From: Pseudomonadaceae bacterium
GTDB lineage: Bacteria; Pseudomonadota; Gammaproteobacteria; Pseudomonadales; Pseudomonadaceae
Reading direction: 5' to 3'
DNA length: 64,000 nucleotides
Assembly (NCBI GenBank): GCA_900766265.1
Contig: CAAFUS010000006.1
Coordinates: forward strand, 620,001 to 684,000
Shown: positions 41,937 to 51,382 of the stretch, piece after piece
Position numbering within the stretch: position 1 is the stretch's first letter
How the letters are laid out: each line of letters begins with the position of its first letter
Program-made: the position numbers and the translations under genes
Notes under the pieces: generated by a model
Seen by the model: the letters and a program-made list of their open reading frames with translations, nothing else
Databases searched by the model: none
Told to the model about the DNA's origin: nothing

Positions 41937-43978
41937 GTGAAGTTGGAATCGCGTAGCAGCCTGTCAAGAAAACTCCTGAGAATGGTGCTGCTATCGGCCG
42001 TGGCCGTCGGGCTGATACTCAGCTGCGCCCAGATCCTGTTCGATGCCTACAAGACCCGCGGCGTGATCGCCTCCGACGCCCAACGAATCCTGCGCATGTC
42101 CCGCGATCCGTCGACCCAGGCGCTTTACAGTCTGGACCGGGAGATGGGCGCACAAGTGATGGAAGGTCTGTTCGAGCACGAATCGATACGCGTCGCCTCC
42201 ATCGGTCATCCCGCCGAAGCGCCACTGGCGCAGAGCTCCCAACCCGCTGGTTGACCGATCCCGTGCTTGGCGAACAACAGACCTTCGCCACGCCGCTGGT
42301 TGGTCGCCCGCCGCACAACGAATATTACGGAGAGCTATCCATTACGCTGGACACCGGGCGCTACGGCCAGCAGTTCGTCAACGACTCGGTGGTCATCTTC
42401 ATCGTCGGGACCCTGCGCGCCCTGGCGCTTGGTTTCGTGCTCTATCTGATCTACCAGTGGCTGCTCACCCGCCCGCTGATGGCCATCATCGAGAGCCTGG
42501 TGCGAATCAACCCCGACCGCCCAGGCGAGCACAAGCTGCCGATGATCAAGGGCCACGAACAGAACGAACTGGGACTCTGGGTCAACACCGCCAACGGCCT
42601 GCTCGCCTCGATCGAACAGAACATGACGCTGCGTCGGGAGGCGGAGAACAGCCTGGCGCGCATGACCCAGTTCGACTTCCTCACCGGCCTGCCGAACCGC
42701 CACCAATTGCAGCGTCAGCTCAACCAGATCCTCGACGAGGCCCGGCAGACGCAACGCTGCGTCGCCGTGCTGTGCCTGGGGCTGGACGACTTCAAGGGCA
42801 TAAACGAGCAGTTCAGCTACCAGACTGGCGACCGGCTGCTGGTGGCGCTGGCCGACCGCTTGCGAGATCAGAATGGCCGAATCGGCGCCTTTGCACGACT
42901 GGGCGGTGATCAATTTGCCATGATCAAGGCCGAAATCGAACAGCCCTACGAAGCCGCCGAGCTCGCCCAGCAGCTGCTCGACGCGCTGGATGCGCCGATC
43001 GTGCTCGACAACCACGCCATCCGTGTGCGCGCCACCATCGGCATCACGCTCTTCCCGGACGATGGAGACACTGCTGAAAAGCTGCTGCAGAAGGCCGAGC
43101 AGACCATGACCCTGGCCAAGAACCGCTCGCGCAACCGCTACCAGTTCTACGTCGCCAGCATCGACAGCGAGATGCGCCAGCGCCGGGAGCTGGTCAAGGA
43201 CCTGGGCGAAGCCTTGCAGTTGGGGCAGTTCTTTCTCGTTTACCAGCCCCAGGTCGACTACCGGCTCAATCAGGTCAACGGCGCCGAGGCACTGCTGCGC
43301 TGGAGGCACCCGGAGCGCGGCCTGGTCCCGCCCGACCAGTTCATTCCGCTGGCCGAACAGAACGGCAGCATCCTGGCGATCGGCGAGTGGGTGCTGGACC
43401 AAGCCTGCCGGCAGCTGCGCGAATGGCACGAGCAGGGCTTCGACGGCCTGCGCATGGCGGTCAACCTCTCGACCGTCCAGCTGCACCACGCCGAGCTGCC
43501 CAGGCTGGTAAGCAACCTGATGCAGGTGCACCGGCTGCCCGCGGAAGCGCTGGAGCTGGAAGTCACCGAGACCGGCCTGATGGAGGACATCTCCGCTGCG
43601 GCGCAGAACCTGCACAGCCTCAGGCGTTCGGGCGCGCTGATCGCCATCGACGACTTCGGTACCGGTTATTCGTCCCTCAGTTACCTCAAGAGCCTGCCGC
43701 TGGACAAGATCAAGATCGACCGCAGCTTCGTCCAGGACATCACTCCCGAAGGCGGCGACGCGACCATCGTCAACGCCATCGTCCAGCTGGCACGGAGCCT
43801 GAACATGCAGGTGATCGCGGAGGGCGTCGAGACCGCCGAACAGGAAGCCTATCTGATCGCTCAGGGTTGCCACGAGGGCCAGGGTTTCTATTACAGCAAG
43901 CCGCTGTCGGCCCGCGGGTTCAGCCAGTACCTGAACCAGCCCCGCCCTGCCGGGGCCACCGCGCCGCTCGACGCTTGA
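41937..43978 (+). pseudogene. bifA: c-di-GMP phosphodiesterase BifA gene with a one-base frameshift
   Basis: Rejoined, the product is about 680 aa, close to P. aeruginosa BifA: transmembrane segment near residues 10-32, a periplasmic sensor region, second transmembrane segment near 153-175, a degenerate GGDEF domain (GGDQF near residue 321) and an EAL domain (EALLRW near 450; later DDFGTGYSSLSYL). The GTG start at 41937 has AAGGAA upstream. At 42243-42245 a CCC run appears one C short: the first frame ends SSQPAG and stop at 42252-42254, while adding one C gives QPRWLTDPVLGEQ and restores the frame. A TTG at 42251 overlaps the stop, so the EAL half might still be translated. It is either a real loss or a sequencing error. 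Confidence 0.85.
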
Positions 43979-44041
43979 GTGACTCGCCTCGGGTCGCCGC
44001 GCCGCCGGTTGCGAGGTCAGTGCAACCGCCCCTTTGCACAA

Positions 44042-44060
44042 AATGCAAATCTTTCGCATT
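44042..44060. promoter_or_regulatory. Fur-box-like sequence upstream of the imelysin cluster
   Basis: AATGCAAATCTTTCGCATT is a 19-bp imperfect palindrome (AATGC/GCATT arms, 7 of 9 positions symmetric) resembling Pseudomonas Fur boxes of the AATGNNAATNATTNNCATT type. It lies 164 bp upstream of the imelysin gene. Confidence 0.5.
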
Positions 44061-44224
44061 ATGTCTCGCATCCAGCAGGGCGCCCCGCCCTCTCTGGCCG
44101 GGCATGCCCGTCATGCCTGCCTCACCCCTGCGACCGGCGACGCGAAGTGACCCGCTGCGCCGGCAACCGCAGGGGCTGGCCGTTTCACCGACCTTTCTAT
44201 CCCTTCGAAGCAAAGGAACACGCC

Positions 44225-45559
44225 ATGCTACGCACTCCCTCATGGGCCACTGCAAGCCTGTTGGCCGCAGCCATCACCCTCGCTGGCTGCGGAGATGAAA
44301 AGGAAGCCACCAACCAGGCTGCACAAGCGCCGGCCTCCACTGAAAGCCAGCCGGCCCAGGCAGCGGCGCAGCCGGACCAGGAGGCGATCAAGGCGGTAGT
44401 CATGCATTACGCCGACCTGGCCCACGCGACGTTCAGCGACGCCCAAGGCACCGCCGTGGAACTGCAGAAGGCCGTCGACGCCCTGCTCGCCGATCCGACC
44501 GAAGAGACCCTGCAGGCCGCCCGCGAGGCCTGGGTAGCGGCGCGCGTTCCCTACATGCAGACCGAAGTGTTCCGCTTCGGCAACACCGTGGTCGACGATT
44601 GGGAAGGTCAGGTCAACGCTTGGCCCCTCGATGAAGGCCTGATCGACTACGTCGCCGACGATTACCAGCACGCACTGGGCAATCCGGGGGCTCAGGCCAA
44701 CATCATCGCCAACCGCGAGATTCAGGTCGGCGAGGACATCATCGACGTCAACGAGATCACTGCCGAGAAGCTCGCCAGCCTGAACGAGCTGGGCGGCTCC
44801 GAAGCCAACGTCGCCACTGGCTACCACGCCATCGAATTCCTGCTCTGGGGTCAGGATCTCAACGGTACGGAACCCGGCGCCGGGGAGCGTCCCGCCACCG
44901 ATTACGTCGAAGGCGACGGCTGCACGGGTGGTAACTGCGACCGCCGCCGCACCTACCTCAAGGTGGCCACCGACCTGCTGGTCAGCGACCTCGAGGAAAT
45001 GGTCGGCCAGTGGGCGCCAGGTCAGGACAACTACCGCGCCACTCTTGAATCCGAGCAACCGGAGAACGGCCTGCGCAAGATGCTGTTCGGCATGGGCAGC
45101 CTGTCGCTCGGTGAACTGGCGGGCGAGCGCATGAAGGTCGCGCTCGAAGCCAACTCCACCGAGGACGAACACGACTGCTTCAGCGACAACACCCACAACT
45201 CCCACTTCTACAACGGCAAGGGCATCCGCAACGTCTACCTGGGCGAATACCGCCGCGTGGACGGCAGCACCCTCACCGGTGCCAGCCTGGCCTCGCTGGT
45301 CAATGCCGCCAACCCCGAGGTGGACAAGACACTGCGCGCCGACCTGGAAGACACCGAAGCCAAGCTCCAGGTACTGGTCAGCAGCGCCGAGAATGGCGAG
45401 GCCTTCGACCAGCTGATCGCCGCCGATAACGCTGAAGGTCAGGAGAAGGTTCGCGACGCCATCGCGGCGCTGGTCAAGCAGACCGGCTCCATCGAACAGG
45501 CCGCTACGGCCCTGGGCATCAGCGACCTGAATCCCGACACCGCCGATCACGAATTCTGA
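44225..45559 (+). CDS. Imelysin-family (M75) lipoprotein, IcmP-like
   Basis: A 444-aa protein. The lipoprotein signal peptide ends LAAAITLAGC-G, giving Cys20-type acylation. The mature part has the imelysin GxHxxE motif in GYHAIEFLLWGQD near residue 200, and a C-terminal SHFYNGKGIRNVYLGEY. Imelysins are outer-membrane or periplasmic, iron-regulated, and related to the EfeO iron-uptake component; the P. aeruginosa member is IcmP. A Fur-like box upstream supports iron control. It is followed by a stable GC hairpin and then the di-heme oxidoreductase gene. Confidence 0.88.
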   Translation: MLRTPSWATASLLAAAITLAGCGDEKEATNQAAQAPASTESQPAQAAAQPDQEAIKAVVMHYADLAHATFSDAQGTAVELQKAVDALLADPTEETLQAAREAWVAARVPYMQTEVFRFGNTVVDDWEGQVNAWPLDEGLIDYVADDYQHALGNPGAQANIIANREIQVGEDIIDVNEITAEKLASLNELGGSEANVATGYHAIEFLLWGQDLNGTEPGAGERPATDYVEGDGCTGGNCDRRRTYLKVATDLLVSDLEEMVGQWAPGQDNYRATLESEQPENGLRKMLFGMGSLSLGELAGERMKVALEANSTEDEHDCFSDNTHNSHFYNGKGIRNVYLGEYRRVDGSTLTGASLASLVNAANPEVDKTLRADLEDTEAKLQVLVSSAENGEAFDQLIAADNAEGQEKVRDAIAALVKQTGSIEQAATALGISDLNPDTADHEF

Positions 45560-45565
45560 TCGACG

Positions 45566-45590
45566 CCGCCCGGGGCCCAGCCCCGGGCGG
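45566..45590. terminator. Strong hairpin after the imelysin gene
   Basis: CCGCCCGGGGC (45566-45576) pairs perfectly with GCCCCGGGCGG (45580-45590) over a 3-base loop, 6 bp after the stop. There is no T-tract, so it may protect the transcript 3' end or reduce read-through rather than terminate fully. Confidence 0.5.
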
Positions 45591-45671
45591 ACCGCGGCAG
45601 CACGCCACACCGGAACCGGCCAGCGCATCGCTTCACGCGTCAGACCTCGTACGCCGTCCGTGGTTATTGAA

Positions 45672-45690
45672 AATGCAAATCCCTCTTATT
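45672..45690. promoter_or_regulatory. Weak Fur-box-like sequence before the di-heme gene
   Basis: AATGCAAATCCCTCTTATT shares its first ten bases with the box at 44042, but its right arm is less symmetric. It lies 54 bp upstream of the di-heme oxidoreductase start. Confidence 0.35.
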
Positions 45691-45743
45691 CAGCAACGGT
45701 TAGCCTGCTAAGCTTGCCGCCCTCTCCTTCATCGAGCACCCCG

Positions 45744-47168
45744 ATGCGTCCGCTTTTCCGCTGCTCGTTCCTGCTCCTGGCACTGGCATTGGCCGGCTGC
45801 GACGAACAGGTGCCACGCTTCGACAGCGCCGAGCCTGGCGAGGAACTCTCGGGTGGCAGCGCCACGGTCAACCGCAGCGACCACAACGCCTTCTCGATGC
45901 CCTCGGCCAACCTCTCGCCAACGCGGCGACTTGATTTCAGCGTCGGCAACAGCTTCTTCCGCAACCCCTGGGTCATCGCACCGGCCACCACCACGGCACG
46001 GGACGGGCTCGGCCCGCTGTTCAACACCAACGCTTGCCAGAACTGCCACATCAAGGATGGCCGTGGCCACCCGGCTGACGCCCAGGCAATAAACGCCGTC
46101 TCGATGCTGGTGCGCGTGTCCCGGCCGGCTGCTGGCGATGGAAATGGCGATGCGGCGATGCTCGAGCGCCTGGGCAACCTCCCCGACCCGGTGTACGGCG
46201 CGCAGCTGCAGGACATGTCGATCCCCGGTGTGACGCCCGAAGCGAGAATCCGCGTGGAATACACCTACTCGACCGTGGCCTTCGCCGACGGCGCCGAAGT
46301 CGAGCTACGCGCCCCGCAGCTGAAGATCGACCAGCTCGGCTACGGCCCCTTCCATCCGGACACCGAGTTCTCCGCACGGGTCGCGCCGCCGATGATCGGC
46401 CTCGGGCTACTAGAAGCCATCGCACCGGCCGACATCCTGGCCCAGGCCGACCCGGAAGACCGCGACGGAGACGGCATCTCCGGGCGCCCTAATCTGGTCT
46501 GGAACGAGGAGACCGGTCAGATGGAACTGGGCCGCTTCGGCTGGAAGGCCGGCCTGCCCACGCTCGATCAGCAGAACGCCCAGGCCTTCGCCATCGACAT
46601 GGGCCTGACCAACCGCGTCTTCCCCCACGACGACTGCACCGAGGCCCAGTCCGACTGCCACCGGGCCGCCAACGGTGGCGAGCCGGAGGTCAGCGACAAC
46701 ATCCTCGCCGCCGTGCTGTTCTACACCCGCAACCTGGCCGTGCCGATGCGCCGCAAGGTCGATGATCCCCAGGTGCTGGCCGGGAAGGGCCTGTTCCACC
46801 AGGCCGGTTGTCAGCGCTGCCATACGCCACAGTTCACCACCGCACCCGATGCTGCCGAACCGGAGCTGGCCAACCAGGTGATCCGCCCCTACACCGACCT
46901 CCTGCTACACGACATGGGCGAGGGGCTGGCGGACAACCGCGGCGAGTTCCAGGCCACTGGCCGGGAATGGCGCACCGCGCCGCTGTGGGGCATCGGCTTG
47001 ACCGGGACGGTCAGTGGACATACCCAGTTTCTGCATGACGGGCGCGCGCGCTCCCTGCTGGAGGCCATTCTCTGGCATGGCGGAGAGGCCGAGGCAGCCC
47101 GCCAGACAGTGCTGGGCTTCGACGCGCAGCAACGCGCCGCGCTGATTGCCTTTCTCGAATCTCTCTGA
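45744..47168 (+). CDS. Di-heme oxidoreductase (DUF1111 family), lipoprotein
   Basis: A 474-aa exported protein. The signal sequence FRCSFLLLALALAGC-D ends in a lipobox cysteine. Two heme c sites are visible, NACQNCH near residue 97 and GCQRCH near residue 356, with FTNRVFP-type and DMGEGLADNRGEF blocks typical of the di-heme thiol-oxidoreductase-like family. In pseudomonads it is encoded with imelysins, and the set probably handles iron oxidation or transfer at the envelope. It starts 185 bp after the first imelysin and 44 bp before the second. Confidence 0.87.
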   Translation: MRPLFRCSFLLLALALAGCDEQVPRFDSAEPGEELSGGSATVNRSDHNAFSMPSANLSPTRRLDFSVGNSFFRNPWVIAPATTTARDGLGPLFNTNACQNCHIKDGRGHPADAQAINAVSMLVRVSRPAAGDGNGDAAMLERLGNLPDPVYGAQLQDMSIPGVTPEARIRVEYTYSTVAFADGAEVELRAPQLKIDQLGYGPFHPDTEFSARVAPPMIGLGLLEAIAPADILAQADPEDRDGDGISGRPNLVWNEETGQMELGRFGWKAGLPTLDQQNAQAFAIDMGLTNRVFPHDDCTEAQSDCHRAANGGEPEVSDNILAAVLFYTRNLAVPMRRKVDDPQVLAGKGLFHQAGCQRCHTPQFTTAPDAAEPELANQVIRPYTDLLLHDMGEGLADNRGEFQATGREWRTAPLWGIGLTGTVSGHTQFLHDGRARSLLEAILWHGGEAEAARQTVLGFDAQQRAALIAFLESL

Positions 47169-47211
47169 TGGCCGGGTCGTCGCACCCGGTCCTGTGCATG
47201 CGTGAGGAGCC

Positions 47212-48291
47212 ATGATGAACAGCAACCTTAACCTTCGCGTCCTGTGCCTGGCCTGGATGGCCGCCGCTGCGCTCGTCGGCTGTTCCCAGCCGGAGCCGAT
47301 GGAGCGGGCCAGCGCCGCCCTGGCCGATAGCGTCCTCGTGCCGGCCCACCGCGAATGGGCCGAGAGCAACCGGCGCCTGGCCGCCAGCGCCCACGCCTTT
47401 TGCGCAGGCAACGAGACCCTGGACGAGGCGCGCCAGGCGTACGTGCAGGCACAACTGGCCTGGGCAGGCCTGCAACCCCTGCTGATCGGCCCCATGGGGG
47501 AAGGGAACCTGGCCTGGCAGGTGCAGTTCTGGCCGGACAAGAAGAATCTGGTGGCACGTCAGGTCGGCGGCCTGCTCAAGAACACGCCGCAGCTGACCCG
47601 CGATGACGTGGCAAGCGCCAGCGTGGTGGTTCAGGGACTGACTGCCTACGAGTACGTCCTGTTCGACCAGGGCGTCGACCTGCAGGACGCGGCCACCCGC
47701 AGCCACTACTGCCCGTTGCTGATGGCCATCGGTGAACACCAGCAGACGCTCTCGGCCGGCATCGTAGAACGGTGGACGGTCAAGGACGGCATGGCCGCCC
47801 AGCTCAAGCGTTTCCCCAGCGAGCGCTACGCCGAGCCCAGCGAAGCCATTGCCGAGCTGCTGCGGGTAGACGTCACCGCCCTCGATGCCCTGAAGAAAAA
47901 ACTCGGCACGCCGCTGGGCAGACAGAACAAGGGGCAGCCACAGCCGTACCAGGCCGAAGCCTGGCGCAGCGACACCTCGCTGGCCAGCCTCGAAGCCGCC
48001 ATCAGCGGGGCGCAGCGGCTCTGGGAAGGTGCCGACCGGGACGGTTTGGAGTCGCTGCTGAGCGATGACCAGGCCGAGCTGGCCAAGCGCATCGATGACG
48101 CCTTCGTCACTACCCACCGCCACTTCGCCGAAACGGACCAGCCGCTCAACGCGCTACTGGCCGACGAGGCCGGGCGCAACGCCCTGAACGCGCTGTACGA
48201 CGATCTCAACGCCCTGCATCGCCTGCATCAGGGCGAGCTTGCGCAGGCGCTGGGCATCCAGATCGGCTTCAACGCACACGACGGAGACTGA
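47212..48291 (+). CDS. Second imelysin-family lipoprotein lacking the motif histidine
   Basis: A 359-aa protein with a lipoprotein signal (AWMAAAALVGC-S) and imelysin-like helical repeats (VLVPAHREWAESNRRLAA, QVQFWPDKKNLVARQ). Where the first imelysin has GYHAIE, this one has GLTAYE near residue 141, so the His of GxHxxE is replaced by Thr. It may bind metal differently or act as a structural partner. It lies 44 bp after the di-heme gene and 3 bp before the DUF1513 gene, clearly in one operon. Confidence 0.82.
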   Translation: MMNSNLNLRVLCLAWMAAAALVGCSQPEPMERASAALADSVLVPAHREWAESNRRLAASAHAFCAGNETLDEARQAYVQAQLAWAGLQPLLIGPMGEGNLAWQVQFWPDKKNLVARQVGGLLKNTPQLTRDDVASASVVVQGLTAYEYVLFDQGVDLQDAATRSHYCPLLMAIGEHQQTLSAGIVERWTVKDGMAAQLKRFPSERYAEPSEAIAELLRVDVTALDALKKKLGTPLGRQNKGQPQPYQAEAWRSDTSLASLEAAISGAQRLWEGADRDGLESLLSDDQAELAKRIDDAFVTTHRHFAETDQPLNALLADEAGRNALNALYDDLNALHRLHQGELAQALGIQIGFNAHDGD

Positions 48292-48293
48292 CC

Positions 48294-49388
48294 ATGAAGC
48301 GCCGCGCCTTCCTCGGTTTTGGCAGCGCACTGATCGCGGCGTCCGCGCTCGGCGGCTGGACGCTGGCCCACCACGGCGAGCGGAAGATCCTGCTCTCTGC
48401 CCGCGACGACGGCCAGGGGCGACACTACGCCGTGGGCTTCCGCCTCGACGGCACTCAGGTGTTCGCCACGCCGGTCGCCGAGCGTTGCCATGACATCTAT
48501 GCCCATCCGCACCTGCCGCTCGCCGTGTTCGTCGGCAGGCGGCCGAGCCGCGAAAGCTACCTGGTCGATTCGCGCGACGGTCGCTTGCTGCAGGTGCTCG
48601 CCTCGCCGCCCGATCGCCACTTCTATGGCCACGGTGTCTTCCACAAAGACGGCGGGTGGTTCTACACCACCGAGAACGACACCTCCGAGCCGGGGCGCGG
48701 CGTGCTCGGCGTCTACCGCGTCGAGGGCGAGCGCCTGGTGCGCAGCGACGAGCTGTCGACACACGGCGTCGGTCCGCACCAGCTGCTGTGGATGCCCGAT
48801 GGCGAAACCCTGGTGATCGCCAATGGCGGCATCCGCACCGAGGCCGACAGCCGCGCGATGATGAACCTCGACGCCATGGAGGCCAGCCTGGTGCTGTTGC
48901 GTCGCGACGGCACCCTGGTCAGCAAGGAACAGCTGCCCGAGCGGATGAACAGCGTCCGCCATCTGGCCGTGGCGCGTGACGGCACGGTGGTTTCCGGCCA
49001 GCAGTACGAAGGCGACCCGATGGACAGCGCACCGCTGCTGGCGATCAAGCGTCCCGGCCAACCGTTCCAGCCCTTCCCCCTCGGCGAAGCGCAACGCCTA
49101 GTGATGAACCAGTACACCGCCAGCCTGGCGATCCATGACGAACTGCGCCTGCTGGCGGTGACCGCGCCGCGCGGCAACCGGGTGTTCTTCTGGAATCTGG
49201 ACACGGCCGAACTGCTCGAAGAAGCCACGCTCGCCGACTGCGCCGGTGTCGGTGCGGTCGAGCAGGGTTTCGTGGTCACCTCCGGCCAGGGCCGCTGTCG
49301 CCTCTACGACTGCCGCGGCGAGCGCATCGTCGCCAGGCCTCTGGACCTGCCATCGGGGCTCTGGGACAACCATCTGCGGCTGGCCTGA
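48294..49388 (+). CDS. DUF1513 family protein, probable Tat substrate
   Basis: A 364-aa protein with an N-terminal KRRAFLGFGSALIAASALGG that fits a Tat signal (RRxFL). The remainder looks like a beta-propeller: repeated segments such as HDIYAHPHLPLAVFVGRRP, HFYGHGVFHKDGGWFYTTEND and NSVRHLAVARDGTVVSGQ. DUF1513 proteins are constant companions of imelysin and di-heme oxidoreductase genes, so a periplasmic role in the same iron process is likely. It begins 3 bp after the second imelysin. Confidence 0.85.
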   Translation: MKRRAFLGFGSALIAASALGGWTLAHHGERKILLSARDDGQGRHYAVGFRLDGTQVFATPVAERCHDIYAHPHLPLAVFVGRRPSRESYLVDSRDGRLLQVLASPPDRHFYGHGVFHKDGGWFYTTENDTSEPGRGVLGVYRVEGERLVRSDELSTHGVGPHQLLWMPDGETLVIANGGIRTEADSRAMMNLDAMEASLVLLRRDGTLVSKEQLPERMNSVRHLAVARDGTVVSGQQYEGDPMDSAPLLAIKRPGQPFQPFPLGEAQRLVMNQYTASLAIHDELRLLAVTAPRGNRVFFWNLDTAELLEEATLADCAGVGAVEQGFVVTSGQGRCRLYDCRGERIVARPLDLPSGLWDNHLRLA

Positions 49389-49501
49389 ACCATTCAAGCT
49401 TGCGGCCCGTACGCCGACACAGGGGCACCGGAGGCTAACCGACCTGCCGAAGCGCTCATGCACCATGGGCGCCGATCCTTATCCACACCCGAGACGTACC
49501 C

Positions 49502-51127
49502 ATGCACCCGCAAAAATCGTTGCGCGCCCAACTGTTGACTCTGATCGGCGGCAGCCTTCTGCTGATGCTGATGATCGCCCTCGCCTGCTTCAGCCTCCTC
49601 TCCTCCGGGATTTCGGCCTACAAGGGGCTGCTGGACGGACCGCTTGAGCAGTCACGCCTGGTCGACGAGGCCAACCTCGAATTCAAGACCCAAGTGCAGG
49701 AGTGGAAGAACGTTCTGCTGCGCGGCAAGAGACCAGAAGATTTGGCCACCTACTGGGGACGCTTCGAGGAAAAGGAGCGCCAGGTACAGGCGATCCTCTC
49801 CCGGCTGGCGGCACTTTCGAACGGTGATGCCGAGCTTTCCAAGCAGGTACGCAGACTCGGCGAAGAGCACCGCAACCTCGGCATCGCCTATCGCAAAGGA
49901 CGTGATGCGTTCGTGGCGGCAGGCGCCGACCCGGTCGCGGGCGATGTCGCGGTACGCGGTATCGACCGCGCCACCAGCGAGCAGCTCAGCGCGCTGGTGA
50001 CCCTGCTGCACGACTCGGCGCAGCGGGGCTCCGTGGGAATCGAAGCGCAAGCGGACCGCGCGATCACGCTGGGCACCCTGATCATGGTGCTGGCCGGCGC
50101 AGGCGTCGCGCTGCTCAGCGCGTGGCTGGTCAACCGCAATCTGATCGTCCCCATCGGCCAGCTGATCGACCACATTGCCCGGCTCAGCCAGGGCAAGTTC
50201 GGCGAGCGGGTGGTCAGCTCGCGCACCGACGAACTGGGTCGCCTGGCAGTCGCGGCGAACATCCTGCGCGACTTCCTGGCCGACACCTTCACCCGCCTGC
50301 AGCGCAGCACCGCGGACCTGGACCACGCCAGCGGCGAGCTCAACGCCATCGCCTCGCTGATGGCCCAGGGTACGCGCGAGCAATTCTCGCGCACGGACCA
50401 GGTGGCCACGGCGATGCATGAGATGTCAGCTACCGCCCAGGAAGTGGCCCGTCACGCGGCCGAAGCGGCGCAGGCGGCGGACAGCGCCGATCACTCCGCC
50501 CAACGGGGCGAAAAAGTGATGCAGGCCACCATCGACACCATCACCCACATGCGAGGCGAGATCAGCGCCACCGCCGATGTGATTCGCCGCCTGGAGGCTG
50601 ACAGCGAGCGCATCGGCACGGTGCTCGATGTGATCCGGGGTATCGCCGACCAGACCAACCTGCTGGCCCTGAACGCCGCCATCGAAGCGGCTCGCGCTGG
50701 CGACGCCGGTCGTGGCTTCGCGGTGGTGGCCGACGAGGTACGCACCCTCGCTCGCCGCACCGCTGAATCCACCTTGGAAATCCACCGGATCATCGATACC
50801 GTGCAGACTGGCGCGGTGAATGCGGTACGCGCTATCGAGAACGGGCAGAGCCGTAGCGAACGGGGGGTCGAGCAAGTGACTGAAGCCGGTAGCATGCTGC
50901 AGCGCATCACCCAGGAGGTGGAATCGATCCGCGACATGAACCGGCAGATCGCGACCGCCGCCGAGGAACAGACGTCGGTAGCTGAAGACATCTCGCGCAA
51001 CCTCACCGAGATCACTGCCATCGCCACTGCCAACCAGCAGAACGTCGAGCGCACCGAAAGCGCCAGCCGCAACCTGCACGAACTCTCGGCGCAGTTGAGC
51101 GACGTGACCTGCCGCCTGGCTAGCTGA
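49502..51127 (+). CDS. Methyl-accepting chemotaxis protein
   Basis: A 541-aa transducer. First transmembrane segment near residues 14-36, a periplasmic four-helix-type sensor of about 155 residues (FKTQVQEWKNVLLRGKRPED), second segment near 190-212, HAMP (VPIGQLIDHIARLSQGKFGE), then a signalling domain with the conserved hairpin DQTNLLALNAAIEAARAGD. The ligand cannot be read from sequence. It is followed by its own terminator at 51136. Confidence 0.93.
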   Translation: MHPQKSLRAQLLTLIGGSLLLMLMIALACFSLLSSGISAYKGLLDGPLEQSRLVDEANLEFKTQVQEWKNVLLRGKRPEDLATYWGRFEEKERQVQAILSRLAALSNGDAELSKQVRRLGEEHRNLGIAYRKGRDAFVAAGADPVAGDVAVRGIDRATSEQLSALVTLLHDSAQRGSVGIEAQADRAITLGTLIMVLAGAGVALLSAWLVNRNLIVPIGQLIDHIARLSQGKFGERVVSSRTDELGRLAVAANILRDFLADTFTRLQRSTADLDHASGELNAIASLMAQGTREQFSRTDQVATAMHEMSATAQEVARHAAEAAQAADSADHSAQRGEKVMQATIDTITHMRGEISATADVIRRLEADSERIGTVLDVIRGIADQTNLLALNAAIEAARAGDAGRGFAVVADEVRTLARRTAESTLEIHRIIDTVQTGAVNAVRAIENGQSRSERGVEQVTEAGSMLQRITQEVESIRDMNRQIATAAEEQTSVAEDISRNLTEITAIATANQQNVERTESASRNLHELSAQLSDVTCRLAS

Positions 51128-51135
51128 TTCACCGG

Positions 51136-51159
51136 ACCGCGCGGCGACGCGGTTTTTTT
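51136..51159 (+). terminator. Rho-independent terminator of the chemoreceptor gene
   Basis: ACCGCG (51136-51141) pairs with CGCGGT (51148-51153) over a six-base loop and runs into seven T residues. It starts 9 bp after the stop. Confidence 0.85.
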
Positions 51160-51382
51160 GCTGCGCGGGTGGTTGGGCACCCGCGCCCTGCCATGCCGTC
51201 AGCCCGACTTTGACTTGTCATCGGCGCAGGACTATGGTGCTCCGCTCAATGCTCGGCGGTCTGCAGACCGCCAACAACAAGCACCCCGGTTGAAGCGCCC
51301 CAGCGGTTTCTCGTCGGCTCCATGAACGACGTGCCGTAGCCCGCCACTTCGCTGCAACCAACGCCTCCAAGGAAATCGGAAG

